A stretch of DNA of 64,000 nt from Cordilura impudica (lineage: Eukaryota > Arthropoda > Insecta > Diptera > Scathophagidae), in assembly GCA_963682025.1 (NCBI GenBank), contig OY821522.1, positions 29,376,959 through 29,440,958 of the forward strand. The letters run 5' to 3'. Below, piece by piece: positions 22,987 through 34,144 of this stretch; the first letter of the stretch is position 1; the number at the start of each line of letters is the position of its first letter. The notes beneath the pieces are model-generated. The model ran no database searches. It was not told where the DNA came from and saw only the letters and a program-made list of their open reading frames with translations. The position numbers were made by a program, and so were the translations under genes.

Positions 22987-24344
22987 ATGGATTTGATAAT
23001 AAAAAGATTAGAATATATAATTTTAAATGCTAAGAAATCTTTGAATAGACCGTACTCTTTGGAAACAATAAACGCATAAATAAATGAGATAATAGAACTG
23101 CAAGAACAATTAGAAGATTATCTGATAGAACCAACATTAACTATTGAAGTGAGAACTGAGATAACTGACAATTTCAAGAGACTTAGAGACGAAGCTCTAG
23201 AAGTTTTGGAACGACATATCTGTGGAAACACTGACAGGAAAAATACAGACATAAACAGAAAATTAACCATGGCCGTGAATGTCATGGATATGGCCGAATT
23301 ATCCGCCATTTCAAAATTGATACCTATATTCTCGGGTAAAAAAGAGGAGTTACATAATTTTGTGACAAATCTAGAACTAGTGTATGAGACTGTAGTGCAG
23401 GAAAAGCGTAATTTCTTTTTCAATTTTATATTCTAATCGCGTGTGGAACCGAGGGTACAAAACAGAGTGAAACAGGCCACAGTTCCGACAAACGTTAATG
23501 AGTTGGTGTTAGCTCTAGAGAATGCCTACAAACCAGCTAAATCATCAAACATCATACTACAAAGGTTTCGAATCTAATTTTACAACATGGTAGTGAGTGC
23601 ATGGACATGGTGTATAAAGACACTAAAGATATGATTCATGTACTCACAATATGAAATGTGTATGGACACAGTGAAAAGAACAAACACAAATTATTCATAC
23701 TACAACAATTGACGCATACTGTACAAAAGGGCGACAATGTACGAGGGTTTGCCGAAAAGATAGAAAACCTTATTAGTGAATTGAACGAGATACAAATAAG
23801 CGAGGTTGGCGACGCAGACAGATCTGCAATATTTCGAACGAATAATGTTCTAGCCTTTAACGTCTTTAAAAATGGCTTAAGAAACCAACAGGTAGTGTCA
23901 ACTATCGATGCGAGTAGAGTGAGCACTTTCACAGAAGCTCTAAAAATAGCAAAAGATTCAGCAGCTCGTGTCAAAGAAAGACAAGTGTTATATCATAGTT
24001 CGAATAGTTACAATGGTAGACCAGGTAACAACCATGGTTATGCTAATGGAAATTGGCGACAGGGCAATGATGGTAACAGGAACAGAAACAAAAACAGAGG
24101 TAGACACAACAATAGTAACAACAATAACAGAGGTAGATACAATAATAATAGATATCGCAACAACAACTATGGAAATGGTACCAACTTTGGAAATGGAAAT
24201 ACGTACGGCAACAACACTAATTATAACAACAACAATAGCAGAAATAATAACGGTAATAATAGATTTAATGTTAACAGAGGCACCACAATGCTAATGGAGG
24301 CAATAATCAGAATAGGGGCAATGGTAGAAGAAATTACAATATAA
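22987..24344 (+). pseudogene. gag: Gag of element A, broken by stops and an LTR fragment
   Basis: The frame opens at the ATG at 22987 (MDLIIKRLEYIILNAKKSL), has TAA near 23077 and at 23434, and resembles the gag of element B throughout (for example ISKLIPIFSGKKEE against ISKLVPVFTGKKGE). A 132-bp insertion at 23563-23694 flanked by an 11-bp repeat shifts the frame. Removing it with one repeat restores continuity. The C-terminus from about 24000 is an N/G/R-rich tail without CCHC knuckles, unlike element B, which keeps two. It would be the structural particle protein. Confidence 0.8.
23563..23694 (+). repeat. Permuted LTR fragment of family A inserted in gag, 11-bp flanking repeat
   Basis: The 132 bp consist of the last 25 or so bases of the A-type LTR (GGTTTCGAATCTAATTTT, then ACAACA), one extra G, then the first 105 or so bases of the same LTR (starting TAGTGAGTGC). 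This is a head-to-tail LTR junction. The segment is flanked by TCATACTACAA at 23552-23562 and 23695-23705. Excision of the insert and one repeat restores the gag frame. Confidence 0.85.
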
Positions 24345-26908
24345 ACCAGATACAGAAACAGGGAAACGGCCAAGCACCGGAATTTGCCCAGCAGGAATTT
24401 CCGGTAATAAATTAGAAAGAGAAACAAAAATATTTAGTATATCATCAGATCTCAAAAACTATGTAAAATTAAAGGTAATCGGTACAGATTACAAACTAAC
24501 ATTTTTGATAGACACAGGAGCAGATGTCTCGCTGTGTAAGGAGAATTTTCTTTACAACTACCAAGAAGATCCAGATGATTGCTGTTGTTTAACTGGAATA
24601 TCGAAGGTCAAATAAGATCTTTAGGTTTCACGAATATAAAAATAAAGTTTGATAACCAAATTATTCAACAAAAGATACAATTAGTCGAAAATGAATTTCC
24701 AATAAAAACTGATGGAATACTGGGGAGAGATTTTCTTTCCAGATATCGATGTAATATAGACTATGATAAATATGTGTTGACATTTGATATTAACACCGAC
24801 AATATAACGATACCCATCCACGATGATGTTTTTGATATTAATCAAATAAGAATTCCTGCAAGAAGACAGATCATAGTACCTATCAACATAAAAGTGAAAG
24901 AAGACAGCGCGCTGCAGCGTAGTCTTGAATAGAGAAATTATCAAAGGTGTATATTTGGCAAATACCATAATACCAAAAAAGGGCAACCATCACATAAAAT
25001 TGTTGAACGTGACAGATAGACCAACAACCATAGACAACATTAAAGTGGAAACAGTGCCTTTAAAAAACTACGAAGTATGTTCAATTGCAAGTAGACATGG
25101 AAATCACAGGCACACAAATGAACGTTTTCAAAGATTGTTATGCGATTTAAATCTAAATAATACTAACACAGAGTTAGTAGAAATTTTAAGAAAATACCAA
25201 TCAATTTTCCACATGGAGAATAAAGAATTGGCAACAAATAATTTCTATACACAGACGATAGATCTGCACGATGAAACTCCCGTATATATAAAAAATTATA
25301 GACTGCCTCAAGCACAAACTAATGAGATAAATTCTCAGGTGCGAAAACTGTTAAATGACAACATTATAGAACCATCTATAAGTCCATACAACGCACCACT
25401 ACTGCTCGTTCCTAAAAAGGGACAAACTGATTTAAAGAAATGGAGATTAGTGGTCGATTTCAGAAAGCTCAATGACAAAATAGTGAACGACAAATTCCCA
25501 TTGACACGTTTGGACGATGTCTTGGATAAATTGGGTAGAGCAAATTATTTCTCCACACTGGACATGACGAGTTCATTTCACCAGATTGAACTGGATCATC
25601 AATCACGCCCATATACGGCATTTTCAACACCTGACGGTCATTATCAATATACAAGATTACCTTTTGGTTTAAGAATATCTTCAAATAGTTTTCAACGAAT
25701 GTTAACTATAGCATTATCGGGCCTAGAATCCGAAGCTTTCCTATACGTAGACGATATAATAGTTTTCGGATGTAGCCTAAACCATCACAATGCAAATCTG
25801 ATAAAAGTTTTGGATAGATTACAGAAGTACAATCTGAAACTGAACGCAAGTAAATGTTGTTTTCTGAAACACGAGGTGATATATCTGGGACTTTTGATAA
25901 CTCCCAATGGCATAAAACCTGACCCGGAAAAATTCGAGGCTATAGCAAAATATCCAATTCCAGCAAATGCTGATGACATAAGAAGATTTGTGGCATTTTG
26001 CAATTACTATAGGCGTTTCATCGGAAATTTTGCTGACATAGCAGCCTGTCGGAATCAGTTAGTGAAGAAGAGCAATAAATTCGTGTGGACAAAGCAATGC
26101 CAAAAGGCTTTTGAAGACCTAAGCCAGAAACTAATTAGCCCGTCTGTATTGCAATACCCTGATTTTGTGAAACCATTCATACTGCCAACGGATGCATCTG
26201 ATTTTGCATTAGGAGCGGAGAAGTTGGTGAGGACAGACCAATATCATTTGCTAGTCGAACATTGAATAAGCATGAAAAAAATAGGCCCGTAATTGAAGAA
26301 GAGTTGCTTGGAATACATTGGGGCATACAATTTTTTAGACCATATTTGTATGGCAGAAAATTTATCGTTGTGACGGATCATCGTCCACTGGTTTCACTGT
26401 TCACGCATAAGAATCCAAGTTCTAAATTGACGAGAATACACATCGAGTTGTCTGATTATGATTTTGAAATAGTATACAAAAAGGAGCAAATAATACAAAC
26501 GCAGACGCATTATCAAGAGTGCAAGTAGACTCTAATATATTGAAAGACATGATACCTCCAATTATTGATGAATCAATAAAGAAAACGCTGGTGATGACAA
26601 GAGGAATGAAAAGAAAAGATACAATAAAGGAGAATAAGGTACAAAATGAAGCTGTAAACGAGGATAAGGATGAAGCATCTCCTATTGGGACTGATCACCT
26701 CAACATATGGGAATGCACATCAATAAACGATATTAATCATGCAAGAAAGATAAAATTTATATTTAGAAAACAGTCGACTGATAAAAGGAAAAATAAGAAT
26801 AATGATAATATAATAACCATTGAAGAGGATAATAATTTCAATGAGACGCGCGTTAGATGTAGTGAAAATCCATGTTATCTAGATAAAGTGTTGGAGAAGC
26901 TACCATCT
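24345..26908 (+). pseudogene. pol: Protease, RT, RNase H and spacer of element A
   Basis: The protease retains FLIDTGADVSLCKENF (catalytic Asp present) and TDGILGRDFLS. RT is open over 24925-26265 with VYIKNYRLPQ, LLLVPKKGQ, VVDFRKLNDK, LPFGLRIS and FLYVDDIIVFG. RNase H follows after a deletion/frameshift near 26215 and includes VTDHRPLVSLF and NTNADALSR. A spacer (DMIPPIIDESIKKTL ...) runs to the insertion of element B at 26912. Frameshifts lie near 24600 and 24920. All catalytic residues of RT are still present. This enzyme set belongs to the mdg1/412 group. Confidence 0.87.
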
Positions 26909-26912
26909 ATTT

Positions 26913-27482
26913 TCTAATGTATGCATGTTATAGCGTGTGATTTAATGTAAACATTGACAACATGCGTACGACAATGCTTTGTTTTGCGGTTGAGTTTCTT
27001 TCCACATTTTCCATTCTAGTAAACATAATTATTACACATATAGTTTGTGGGGTAAACAACCAGTACTATTGACTAATGCAATTGATACTATTGACCCATT
27101 AATATATATTTTTAATTCTGTTTTGAGTAAATGAAATTGCTACACATGCAGTTTCTATTTGGACAATATTTGAATAATTTGAAGTAAATTATGAAACTCC
27201 ATAAACGGAAACTGAAATAGAGAGAAACTCCGCCCTACTACAAAATGCATTGGATATATTTAATATTATCGAGCGTATTTTAGAAAATCGCTCTTAGAAT
27301 TATAAGATATTGAGAGTACTTTAGAAAGTCACTCATAGAGTAGAAGTCTAGAACTTCTCATAGGGTATTTATAAGCAAGATTTTTAGAAAATCAAATTAA
27401 TTCTGGTTTTGTGATCAGAACAACAACTAGCTTAAATCTGCTGGACTTTTCTTTAAAATTTTAGAATAATAAAATCACTATA
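26913..27482 (+). repeat. 5' LTR of element B (570 bp)
   Basis: It begins TCTAATGTATGCATG (the 3' copy begins TGTAATG, the expected TG) and ends AAAATCACTATA. About 17 substitutions separate it from the 3' copy by hand count. A TATA-like box (GTATTTATAAGC) lies near 27364-27375, and AATAATAAAATC near the end can serve as a poly(A) signal. Confidence 0.9.
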
Positions 27483-28113
27483 TGGCGATCCTGCCAAACT
27501 GTGCTTAGGTGCACTTGCAAAAAAAAAAGAAAGGATAACAAAACACTAAAACCAATAGATCCTGCCAGACTGTGCTTAAATGCACTTGAAACAATAGTGC
27601 TTAACTGCACTGATTGAAGAGTTTGACTCTGCACCAACCTAACTGTGCTTAATTTTACTTAGAAAGAATAAATTAAAATAGTCCTGACGTAGACCGGCTC
27701 AAGTTCCGTCAGCTGCGTGTCCAAGAGAAGAAAAGATGAAAATTGGACCCTAACCATTAACAATGAAGGATATTACTGCCGAATTGAAACAAGAAGATGA
27801 CACTGAATCTTTAATGAAAAACTCAATGATGCAGCCGATGTGGAAGGCGACATAAACAAGCAGAAGAAACAAATAAAAACACGTTAATCATATTAATACT
27901 ATTGATAAAAAATTTTCTTTGTAAACGAAGTGCGTCTAATCCGCACTCGTAGGGCCAGTAAGCGATAACTCGCTCGTGGCAAAAATAGGGAACACAAAAA
28001 AAAATCTAAGTGTGCTTTAATTTATAATAAGCACCTAAAATCTTTTTCAAAATAATCCGTGAAAAAAAAATAAAAATAATTTTTTTTTACATAAAACAAA
28101 ACACACTTTAAAA
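27483..28113 (+). promoter_or_regulatory. Primer binding site and leader repeats of element B
   Basis: TGGCGATCCTGCCA directly follows the LTR and is the presumed tRNA primer site, nearly the same as in element A. The leader then holds four imperfect units with CTGTGCTTA and TGCACTT (about 27499, 27570, 27600 and 27645), with GATCCTGCCAGACTG repeated around 27559. No long ORF is present; a 30-codon ORF near 27762 is not supported. Confidence 0.55.
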
Positions 28114-28263
28114 ATGTGTAGTATACGAATGATTATAATCATCGTTATTTTAATAGTAGTCATACTAATGATAAAGAAAATAATAAAAAGTTGTATAACA
28201 GACATAGCTAAAGAAGAAACCAATCATTTTGGAGAATTAGTTGCTGATGAAATAAGAATTTAA
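28114..28263 (+). CDS. Leader micro-ORF of element B: 49-aa single-pass membrane peptide
   Basis: ATG at 28114 opens MCSIRM followed by an almost pure I/V/L/M segment (IIIIVILIVVILMI, residues 7-20), then KKIIKSC and an acidic tail ending at the TAA at 28261. It is 170 bp upstream of gag. It matches leader ORF a of element A in place and plan (hydrophobic helix followed by lysines) but not in sequence. Such a short hydrophobic ORF can occur by chance in AT-rich DNA; the shared position in two elements is the only support. Confidence 0.4.
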   Translation: MCSIRMIIIIVILIVVILMIKKIIKSCITDIAKEETNHFGELVADEIRI

Positions 28264-28432
28264 ATATTGTAGAAAGATTATTTTCATTAAAAAATATTTT
28301 TAAGAAAAAGAAAAATTAATAGAAATAAGAAAAGAAAATGTTATAAAATAAAACAAATTTTTTTATATGAAAACAAAAAAAAATAATTTACATAAATTAT
28401 AGAATTACATAGATTTAATACAATAACTTCGT

Positions 28433-29669
28433 ATGGATGCCTTGGAAAATTTAAAGACAATTATAGTCAATGCAAGGAAGAGCTTAGGACGTCCGTACTC
28501 GGAAGATACGATTACAGCGAAAAAGCTAGAGCTAAAAAATATAGAAAAGGATTTTGTAGATAATCTATTAAAAATTGTATCAAAGGAAGAGAAAACTTTG
28601 CTAACACAAGAGTTTAAGAACTTACAGAAAGAGGCGTTAGATATACTAAACCTACATTTAGAAAAGAAAATTAACAAGGTAAAAAGACAAGGTATCATAA
28701 TGGAAACGATGGATATACATGAGCTAAATGGCATTAGCAAACTTGTGCCAGTATTTACAGGCAAAAAAGGAGAATTAGACAATTTTATAACAAGATTAGA
28801 ATTGGCAAATGGTACAATTACTGAAGCCAAACAAAATTGTTTTTTTGAATATATATTTAAGACTTGCTTAGAAACAAAAGTACAGAATATGGTGAGACAG
28901 GAAACTGTTCCAACCAATATTTCAGAATTAATAAGGGCATTGAAAAAATCATATAGACCAGTTCACAAGTTTTATCCTGAATAATATATCAAAATTGACT
29001 CAGAAGGGTGAATCAGTGAGACAATTTGCAGACCGGGTTCAGGAATTAGTTGCAGAACTCAATTAGATCCAGATTTCACAAATCGGGGAAAATGATAGGG
29101 CATCAATAGTCCGAACGAATAATTTAACAGCGTTCAATATATTCAAAAGCGGCTTGAGAGACCAACAGCTACTATCGACCATTAACGCTAGTAGAGTCTC
29201 GACTTTCACAGAGGCACTGGAAATCGCTGAAGAGTCTGAGGCTAATTTTAGACAGAACCAAGTATTCTATTCTACTGGCAATTTCACAAACAATCAACAG
29301 GGACGGACAAAATGCGGAAAATGTGGTCAAAACCATTTTAATGGTAGATGTCTTGCTGATGGTGTGAAATGCAATAAATGTGGCAAATTGGGTCACTTTG
29401 CGAGAATATGCCGATCAAACTTGATGAACAATAATAACAATAATAATGGGAATAGAAATTTCGATGCCAATAGAAACAACAACAGTAATAGGAACAACTA
29501 TAACAATAGTAATGGAAATAGAGGCAACAACAGTTTCAATAGATATCGTAATAATAATAATAGAAATTCTTATAATGGTAACAGAAGATACAATATAAAT
29601 CAGATAGGTGACCAGGGAAACTCCCTAGGCCCGGAGACCACTCGACAAGTTTCTCCGAGAACCCAATAA
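28433..29669 (+). pseudogene. gag: Gag of element B with two CCHC zinc knuckles
   Basis: The first 183 codons are intact from the ATG at 28433 (MDALENLKTIIVNARKSL) and hold a helical N-terminal/capsid region. TAA at 28982, a frameshift just after it and a TAG near 29064 break the middle. From 29154 the frame is open again and includes two zinc knuckles, CGKCGQNHFNGRC and CNKCGKLGHFARIC (29313-29411), then an N/R-rich tail to 29669. The knuckles bind and package RNA. Gag of A is alignable along most of the length but lacks the knuckles. Confidence 0.85.
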
Positions 29670-31037
29670 ATAACGAGAAAATATATAGTATATCATCAAA
29701 TCTTAGAAATTACATTAAGTTAAATGTGCTGAACACCGAACGCATTCATACTTTTTTAATAGACACAGGTGCAGATATATCACTGTGCAAGGAAAATTTA
29801 TTAGACCAATATGATATAAATTTGGATGATATATGTAATTTAAGTGGGATATCAGAGCGACAGGTGAGGTCCTTTGGTTCAACTGTTATGGGGATAGAAA
29901 TAAATGACAATATTATTCGACATGAAGTGCAATTAGTTAGTGATAATTTTCCCATAAACACGGATGGGATTTTGGGTAGAGATTTTCTATCAAAATTAAG
30001 GTGCAAAACTGACTACGATAGATATATATTAACATTTGAGTTAAATGGTGAGGACATTATAATTCCAATCAATGATAACACATTTAACGTCAATTATGTA
30101 GAGATACCACCAAGGAGTGAAATGATAATACCTTTTCCGATAAAATTAAATGAGGATAGCTTGGTTTTGAATTGAGAGATTATGGAAGGTGTGTATTTAG
30201 CTAACATTATAGTGCCAAAGGAAGGTAATCAACATATAAAACTATTGAACGTGACGGATAAAACCACTATAGTAGAAAATCTTAGAATACAAACAACACC
30301 ATTGAAAAACTATGAAATTTTTTCATCCAGAATATATAAAGGAAAGAATGAAAATGCTTCAGCAAGATTTGCAAGGCTACTTGAGGATTTAAAATTGAGT
30401 AATATGGATGATGGGGAAACACAAGAACTAAAAGATATTTTGAGAAGATATCATCCGTATTCCATCTAGAGGGTGAGGATTTGACGACCAATAATTTCTA
30501 TGAGCAGACGATAGATTTACACGATGGTAAACCAGTGTATATAAAGAATTACCATTTACCACATGCACAAACTGCATAAATAAATTCTCGGGTGCAAGAT
30601 TTGTTAAAAAAGGATATAATAGAACCATCCATTAGTCCATACAATGCTCCATTGTTATTAGTTCCAAAAAAGGGACAGACTTATTTGAAGAAATGGAGAC
30701 TGGTAGTTGATTTTAGAAAATTAAATGACAAGATTGTGAACGATAAATTTCCGAGATTAGACGATTTTTGAACAAACTTGGCAGAGCCAAATATTTCTCA
30801 ACTTTGGATATGACGAGTTCGTTCCACCAAATAGAACTTGATCGACAATCACGTCCATATACTGCATTCTCAACACCTGACGGTCATTATCAATACACAA
30901 GACTACCTTTTGGTTTGAAAATATCATTAAACAGCTTTCAACGTATGTTGACGATAGCTTTGTCTGGCCTAGAATCCGAAGCTTTTCTATATGTTGATGA
31001 CATAATCGTTTTCGGATGTAGTTTAAAACATCATAAC
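29670..31037 (+). pseudogene. pol: Protease and first half of RT of element B
   Basis: 29726-30175 is an open protease region with FLIDTGADISLCKENL (catalytic Asp present) and NTDGILGRDFLS. A TGA at 30173 and frameshifts near 30465 and 30750, plus TAA near 30577, interrupt the RT N-terminal region. The palm is open in 30768-31037 with LDMTSSFHQIEL, LPFGLKIS and FLYVDDIIVFG. The sequence stops at the hAT insertion at 31038, at the same codon where the other half resumes at 33282. Confidence 0.87.
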
Positions 31038-33281
31038 TAGGGTGAACCACTGGCCCGGAAAATCCAGGTCATTGCCCGGTTATGGACCCAATGTCCCGGT
31101 GACAGCCCCTGGATGGCCCGGATTTTTGTTTTGAATTCAATTAAATAAAAAAATATGTGGACTTGAACAACAAAACAGTCTATTTCATTTAAATTTGACA
31201 AAATCACATCATATTTTAATGGAAATTAATACTTTTGAATGACTCGTTTTAAAATCATGTGTCAAACAAGTGAATTCTGTGAATCCCCGCGACGGCGACA
31301 GCGTAAGCAATAACACCAACACAAATACTCGATTTTATGTACATTGTACATTATTCAATCGATATGTCAGCAGTTGAGAAAGGTTCGGATAAAAAAGAAG
31401 ACGCTATTGCGTCTTCAATTTGCAATTCCAGGAGGAATTCAAGTTTTTGAAGAAAACCAAATCGGACAGTGATTTGCATTGCAACATTTGCGGCTCAGAT
31501 TTTTCAATTGCACACAGTGGAAGAAAATATTTCGAATTTGCTTTGGATTAAGCAAGTACCAGTGTGCGCGAACAAAATGCGAGGCAATCATCACAAATGT
31601 TTTCACACCATTCATTGAAAAACAATTCATCGAAGAAAAGAATAATGCCATTTATGTTAGTATAATTACTGACGCATCGAACCACGGCCACATTAAAATG
31701 TTTCCTGTTTTGGTTCGGTATTTTGCACCATTGGAAGGAATAAAAACGAAAATACTGAATTTAACCGCTGAAGAAGGAGAAACATCTGATATCATTGTTC
31801 AACTACTGATAAAAAAAGTTCAACATCGCAGTAAAAATGGATTCTTTCTGTACCGACATTACGAATACTAATTTTGGTGGCAAAAATCGAGGTGGCAAAA
31901 ACAACGTTTATTACAAAATCAAATCACAATTGAACATGAATTTGCTTGGAATCGGATGTGCAGCACATATTTGTCATAATTGTTTGGCATGTGGCTGCTA
32001 TGTAATGCCGTTCGATGTGGAATCGATTCTAGTGAAAATATACTCTTATTTTTATCATTTCACTGTTCGCGTCGCAAATTTGAAAGCATTTTGTCAATCC
32101 GCTGATGTCGAATATCAAAAAATCCTTGGATATGGAAAAACACGATGTTTGGAGATGTTCACGTGTGTTAATTCAATCTTGAGAGTGTATGATGGATTAA
32201 AAGCTTATTTTCTGGAAACGCTCAAAACTGTGGCTGATATTTCTTCGCGATCAGGTAAACTAACAATTAAAGATTTCTAAAATGCTATGCTATTTAATTT
32301 TTTTTTTTAAATTTGTCTAATGAAATTTGTATTACTGTTTGCTTATAGGCTTCAATTTTCAATCAAGCTGTTCTTAAAATCGGATGTGATGATTTGATGC
32401 AATCGTTGAAAACAAGAGTGGATGCAAAATACTAATCGCCAGTCGTTCTACAGTAAGTCGATGATATCAACAACGCAAATGACGATTTAATAGATCAAAA
32501 AGATGTGATTCAAATTGATATTCTATTTTATCAAACGTGTATTGATATATTGAGCAGTGGAAAGAACAATTTGAAGATGTGCGCATTTTCAATTGGGCCG
32601 GACTCGCTGCTGCACCGAATTGGAAAGATGTAGAAACAACGATCAAATTTATTTTTGAAAAGAATTGATTAAAACCTGAAGACAACAATGTAGAATGGTT
32701 TGACGAGTTTGGTTACATATTGAAATTTATTATCCCAGAGAAAATTAGTGAACGGAATAAAAAAAATCCTCCTACTAAGCCACGTTCTACTAAACCACAT
32801 CAGCGTTGGGTGGAATGTTTCAAACATTTTTAAAGTAACAATGTGCCATACACTCGCTTCGCGCGAATCATTGAATTTATACTTTGTTTGCCAGCAACAT
32901 CTGCAAGTGTTGAGCGTATATTTTCGTTAATCGCAAAATTATGGACAAAAGAAAAATCGAAACTCAAGCTAGATACTTTGAAACATATGCTATTTCTCAA
33001 ATATAATTTAAAGTACGAATGCGTTGAATTTTACAATTTTTTGACAGAATCCCCAACATTGCTGAAGCAAATTTCATCACAGGATAAATACGATTTTAAA
33101 CAAAAAGCGACAGAAAATTTGATTCAAATTACTTATGACATTATAATCGTCTAAATTTAAGTTGAATAATAAAGTTTTTTTCCCATAAAAAATGGCCCGG
33201 TTTTAAGTTTGAATGATCCGGATTTTAGTACTTTTTTCGAAAAATGTCCCGGTTTCGCTCAAAATTGAGGTGGTCACACTA
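31038..33281 (+). mobile_element. hAT DNA transposon (2244 bp), TSD ATCATAAC
   Basis: Short imperfect terminal inverted repeats (TAGGGTGAACCAC at the left; TAGTGTGACCACC as the reverse complement of the right end) are flanked by the 8-bp duplication ATCATAAC (31030-31037 and 33282-33289), diagnostic for hAT. Subterminal GGCCCGG/CCCGG motifs recur at both ends. It sits in the RT of element B, just after the YVDD region; removing it with one 8-mer restores the RT frame. Confidence 0.95.
31430..33154 (+). pseudogene. hAT transposase, degenerate
   Basis: A BED-type zinc finger start is visible at about 31444-31510 (FLKKTKSDSDLHCNICG). After a deletion the catalytic region appears in two frames (31479-31871 and 31837-32280), with IITDASNHGHIKMFPVL carrying the first Asp and CAAHICHNC carrying the C-x2-H motif. 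The C-terminal dimerisation domain is open at 32843-33154 (LCLPATSASVERIFSL). The stretch 32281-32842 has stops and frameshifts. The enzyme would cut and paste the element as DNA. Confidence 0.87.
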
Positions 33282-34069
33282 ATCATAACGCAAATTTAAC
33301 AAGGGTTCTAGACAGGTTGACAAGGTATAATTTGAAACTTAATGCGAGTAAATGTTGTTTTTTAAGGCCTGAGGTAATATATCTTGGTCATTTGATAACT
33401 CCGAACGGTATTAAACCAGATCCGGGAAAATTTGGGACAATAGAAAGATATCCAATACCCAAAAACGCGGATGAAGTGAGAAGATTCGTGGCATTTTATA
33501 ACTATTACAGAAGGTTCATCGCTAACTTCGCTGACATAGCAAATTGCTTAAATGGATTATTGAGAAAGAAAGCAAAATTTGAATGGACAGGGCAACATCA
33601 ATCTGCTTTTGAGTTATTAAAACAAAAATTGATAAGTTCACCTATTTTGCAATATCCAAATTTTGAAAAACCCTTTATCTTGACCACCGATGCGTCCGAC
33701 TTTGCTTTAGGAGCTATATTATCACAAGGTGAAATTGGTGAGGACAGACCAATATCTTATGCTAGTCGTTCATTGAATAAACACGAAAAGAATAAAGCAG
33801 TAATAGAAAAAGAATTACTTGGCATATATTGGGGTATACAATTTTTTAGACCGTATTTGTATGGTAGAAAATTTGTTGTCGTAACTGACCGTAGACCTTT
33901 AGTGGCATTATTTTCTCACCAAAATCCAAGCTCAAAATTAACAAGGATCCGATTAGAACTATCTGATTATGACTTTCAGATTGTATACAAGAAAGGCATT
34001 AACAATACTAATGCAGATGCACTTTCGAGAATAAACTTAGACTCCGAAGCCGATAGCCTAAGTTGCTAG
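33282..34069 (+). pseudogene. pol: Second half of RT and RNase H of element B
   Basis: Continuing in frame from the hAT site, 33317-34069 encodes the RT thumb/connection (VIYLGHLITPNGIKPDP, FVAFYNYYRRFIANF) and RNase H. The first RNase H Asp is in LTTDASDFALGAIL, Glu is in the KELLGIYWGIQFF region, and a later Asp is seen where VTDRRPLVALF has Arg for the usual His. It ends NTNADALSRINLDS. The TAG at 34067 comes from a 97-bp insertion and not from the element itself. Confidence 0.87.
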
Positions 34070-34144
34070 TGCTTTAGACTTAAGATTTATTGTAATTTTA
34101 ATTATAATAAATATCTAAATAATAATAATAATAATGGACTCCGA
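34040..34144 (+). repeat. Short poly(AAT)-tailed insert in pol, 8-bp duplication GACTCCGA
   Basis: GACTCCGA occurs at 34040-34047 and 34137-34144. Between the copies lie 89 bp ending in ATAATAATAATAATAATG. The related element A has no such segment at the same place in pol. A 5'-truncated body with an (AAT)n tail and a short direct duplication is the form of a non-LTR retrotransposon insert; the tail type fits the I/ingi group. It introduces the stop at 34067. Confidence 0.6.

Noticed and set aside
23968..24294. 108-codon ORF rich in Thr and Ile
   Set aside because: Out-of-frame shadow of the AAC/AAT-rich gag tail of element A.
31837..32280. Host zinc-finger-like or C2H2 gene
   Set aside because: The catalytic and dimerisation motifs and the 8-bp duplication show it is hAT transposase.
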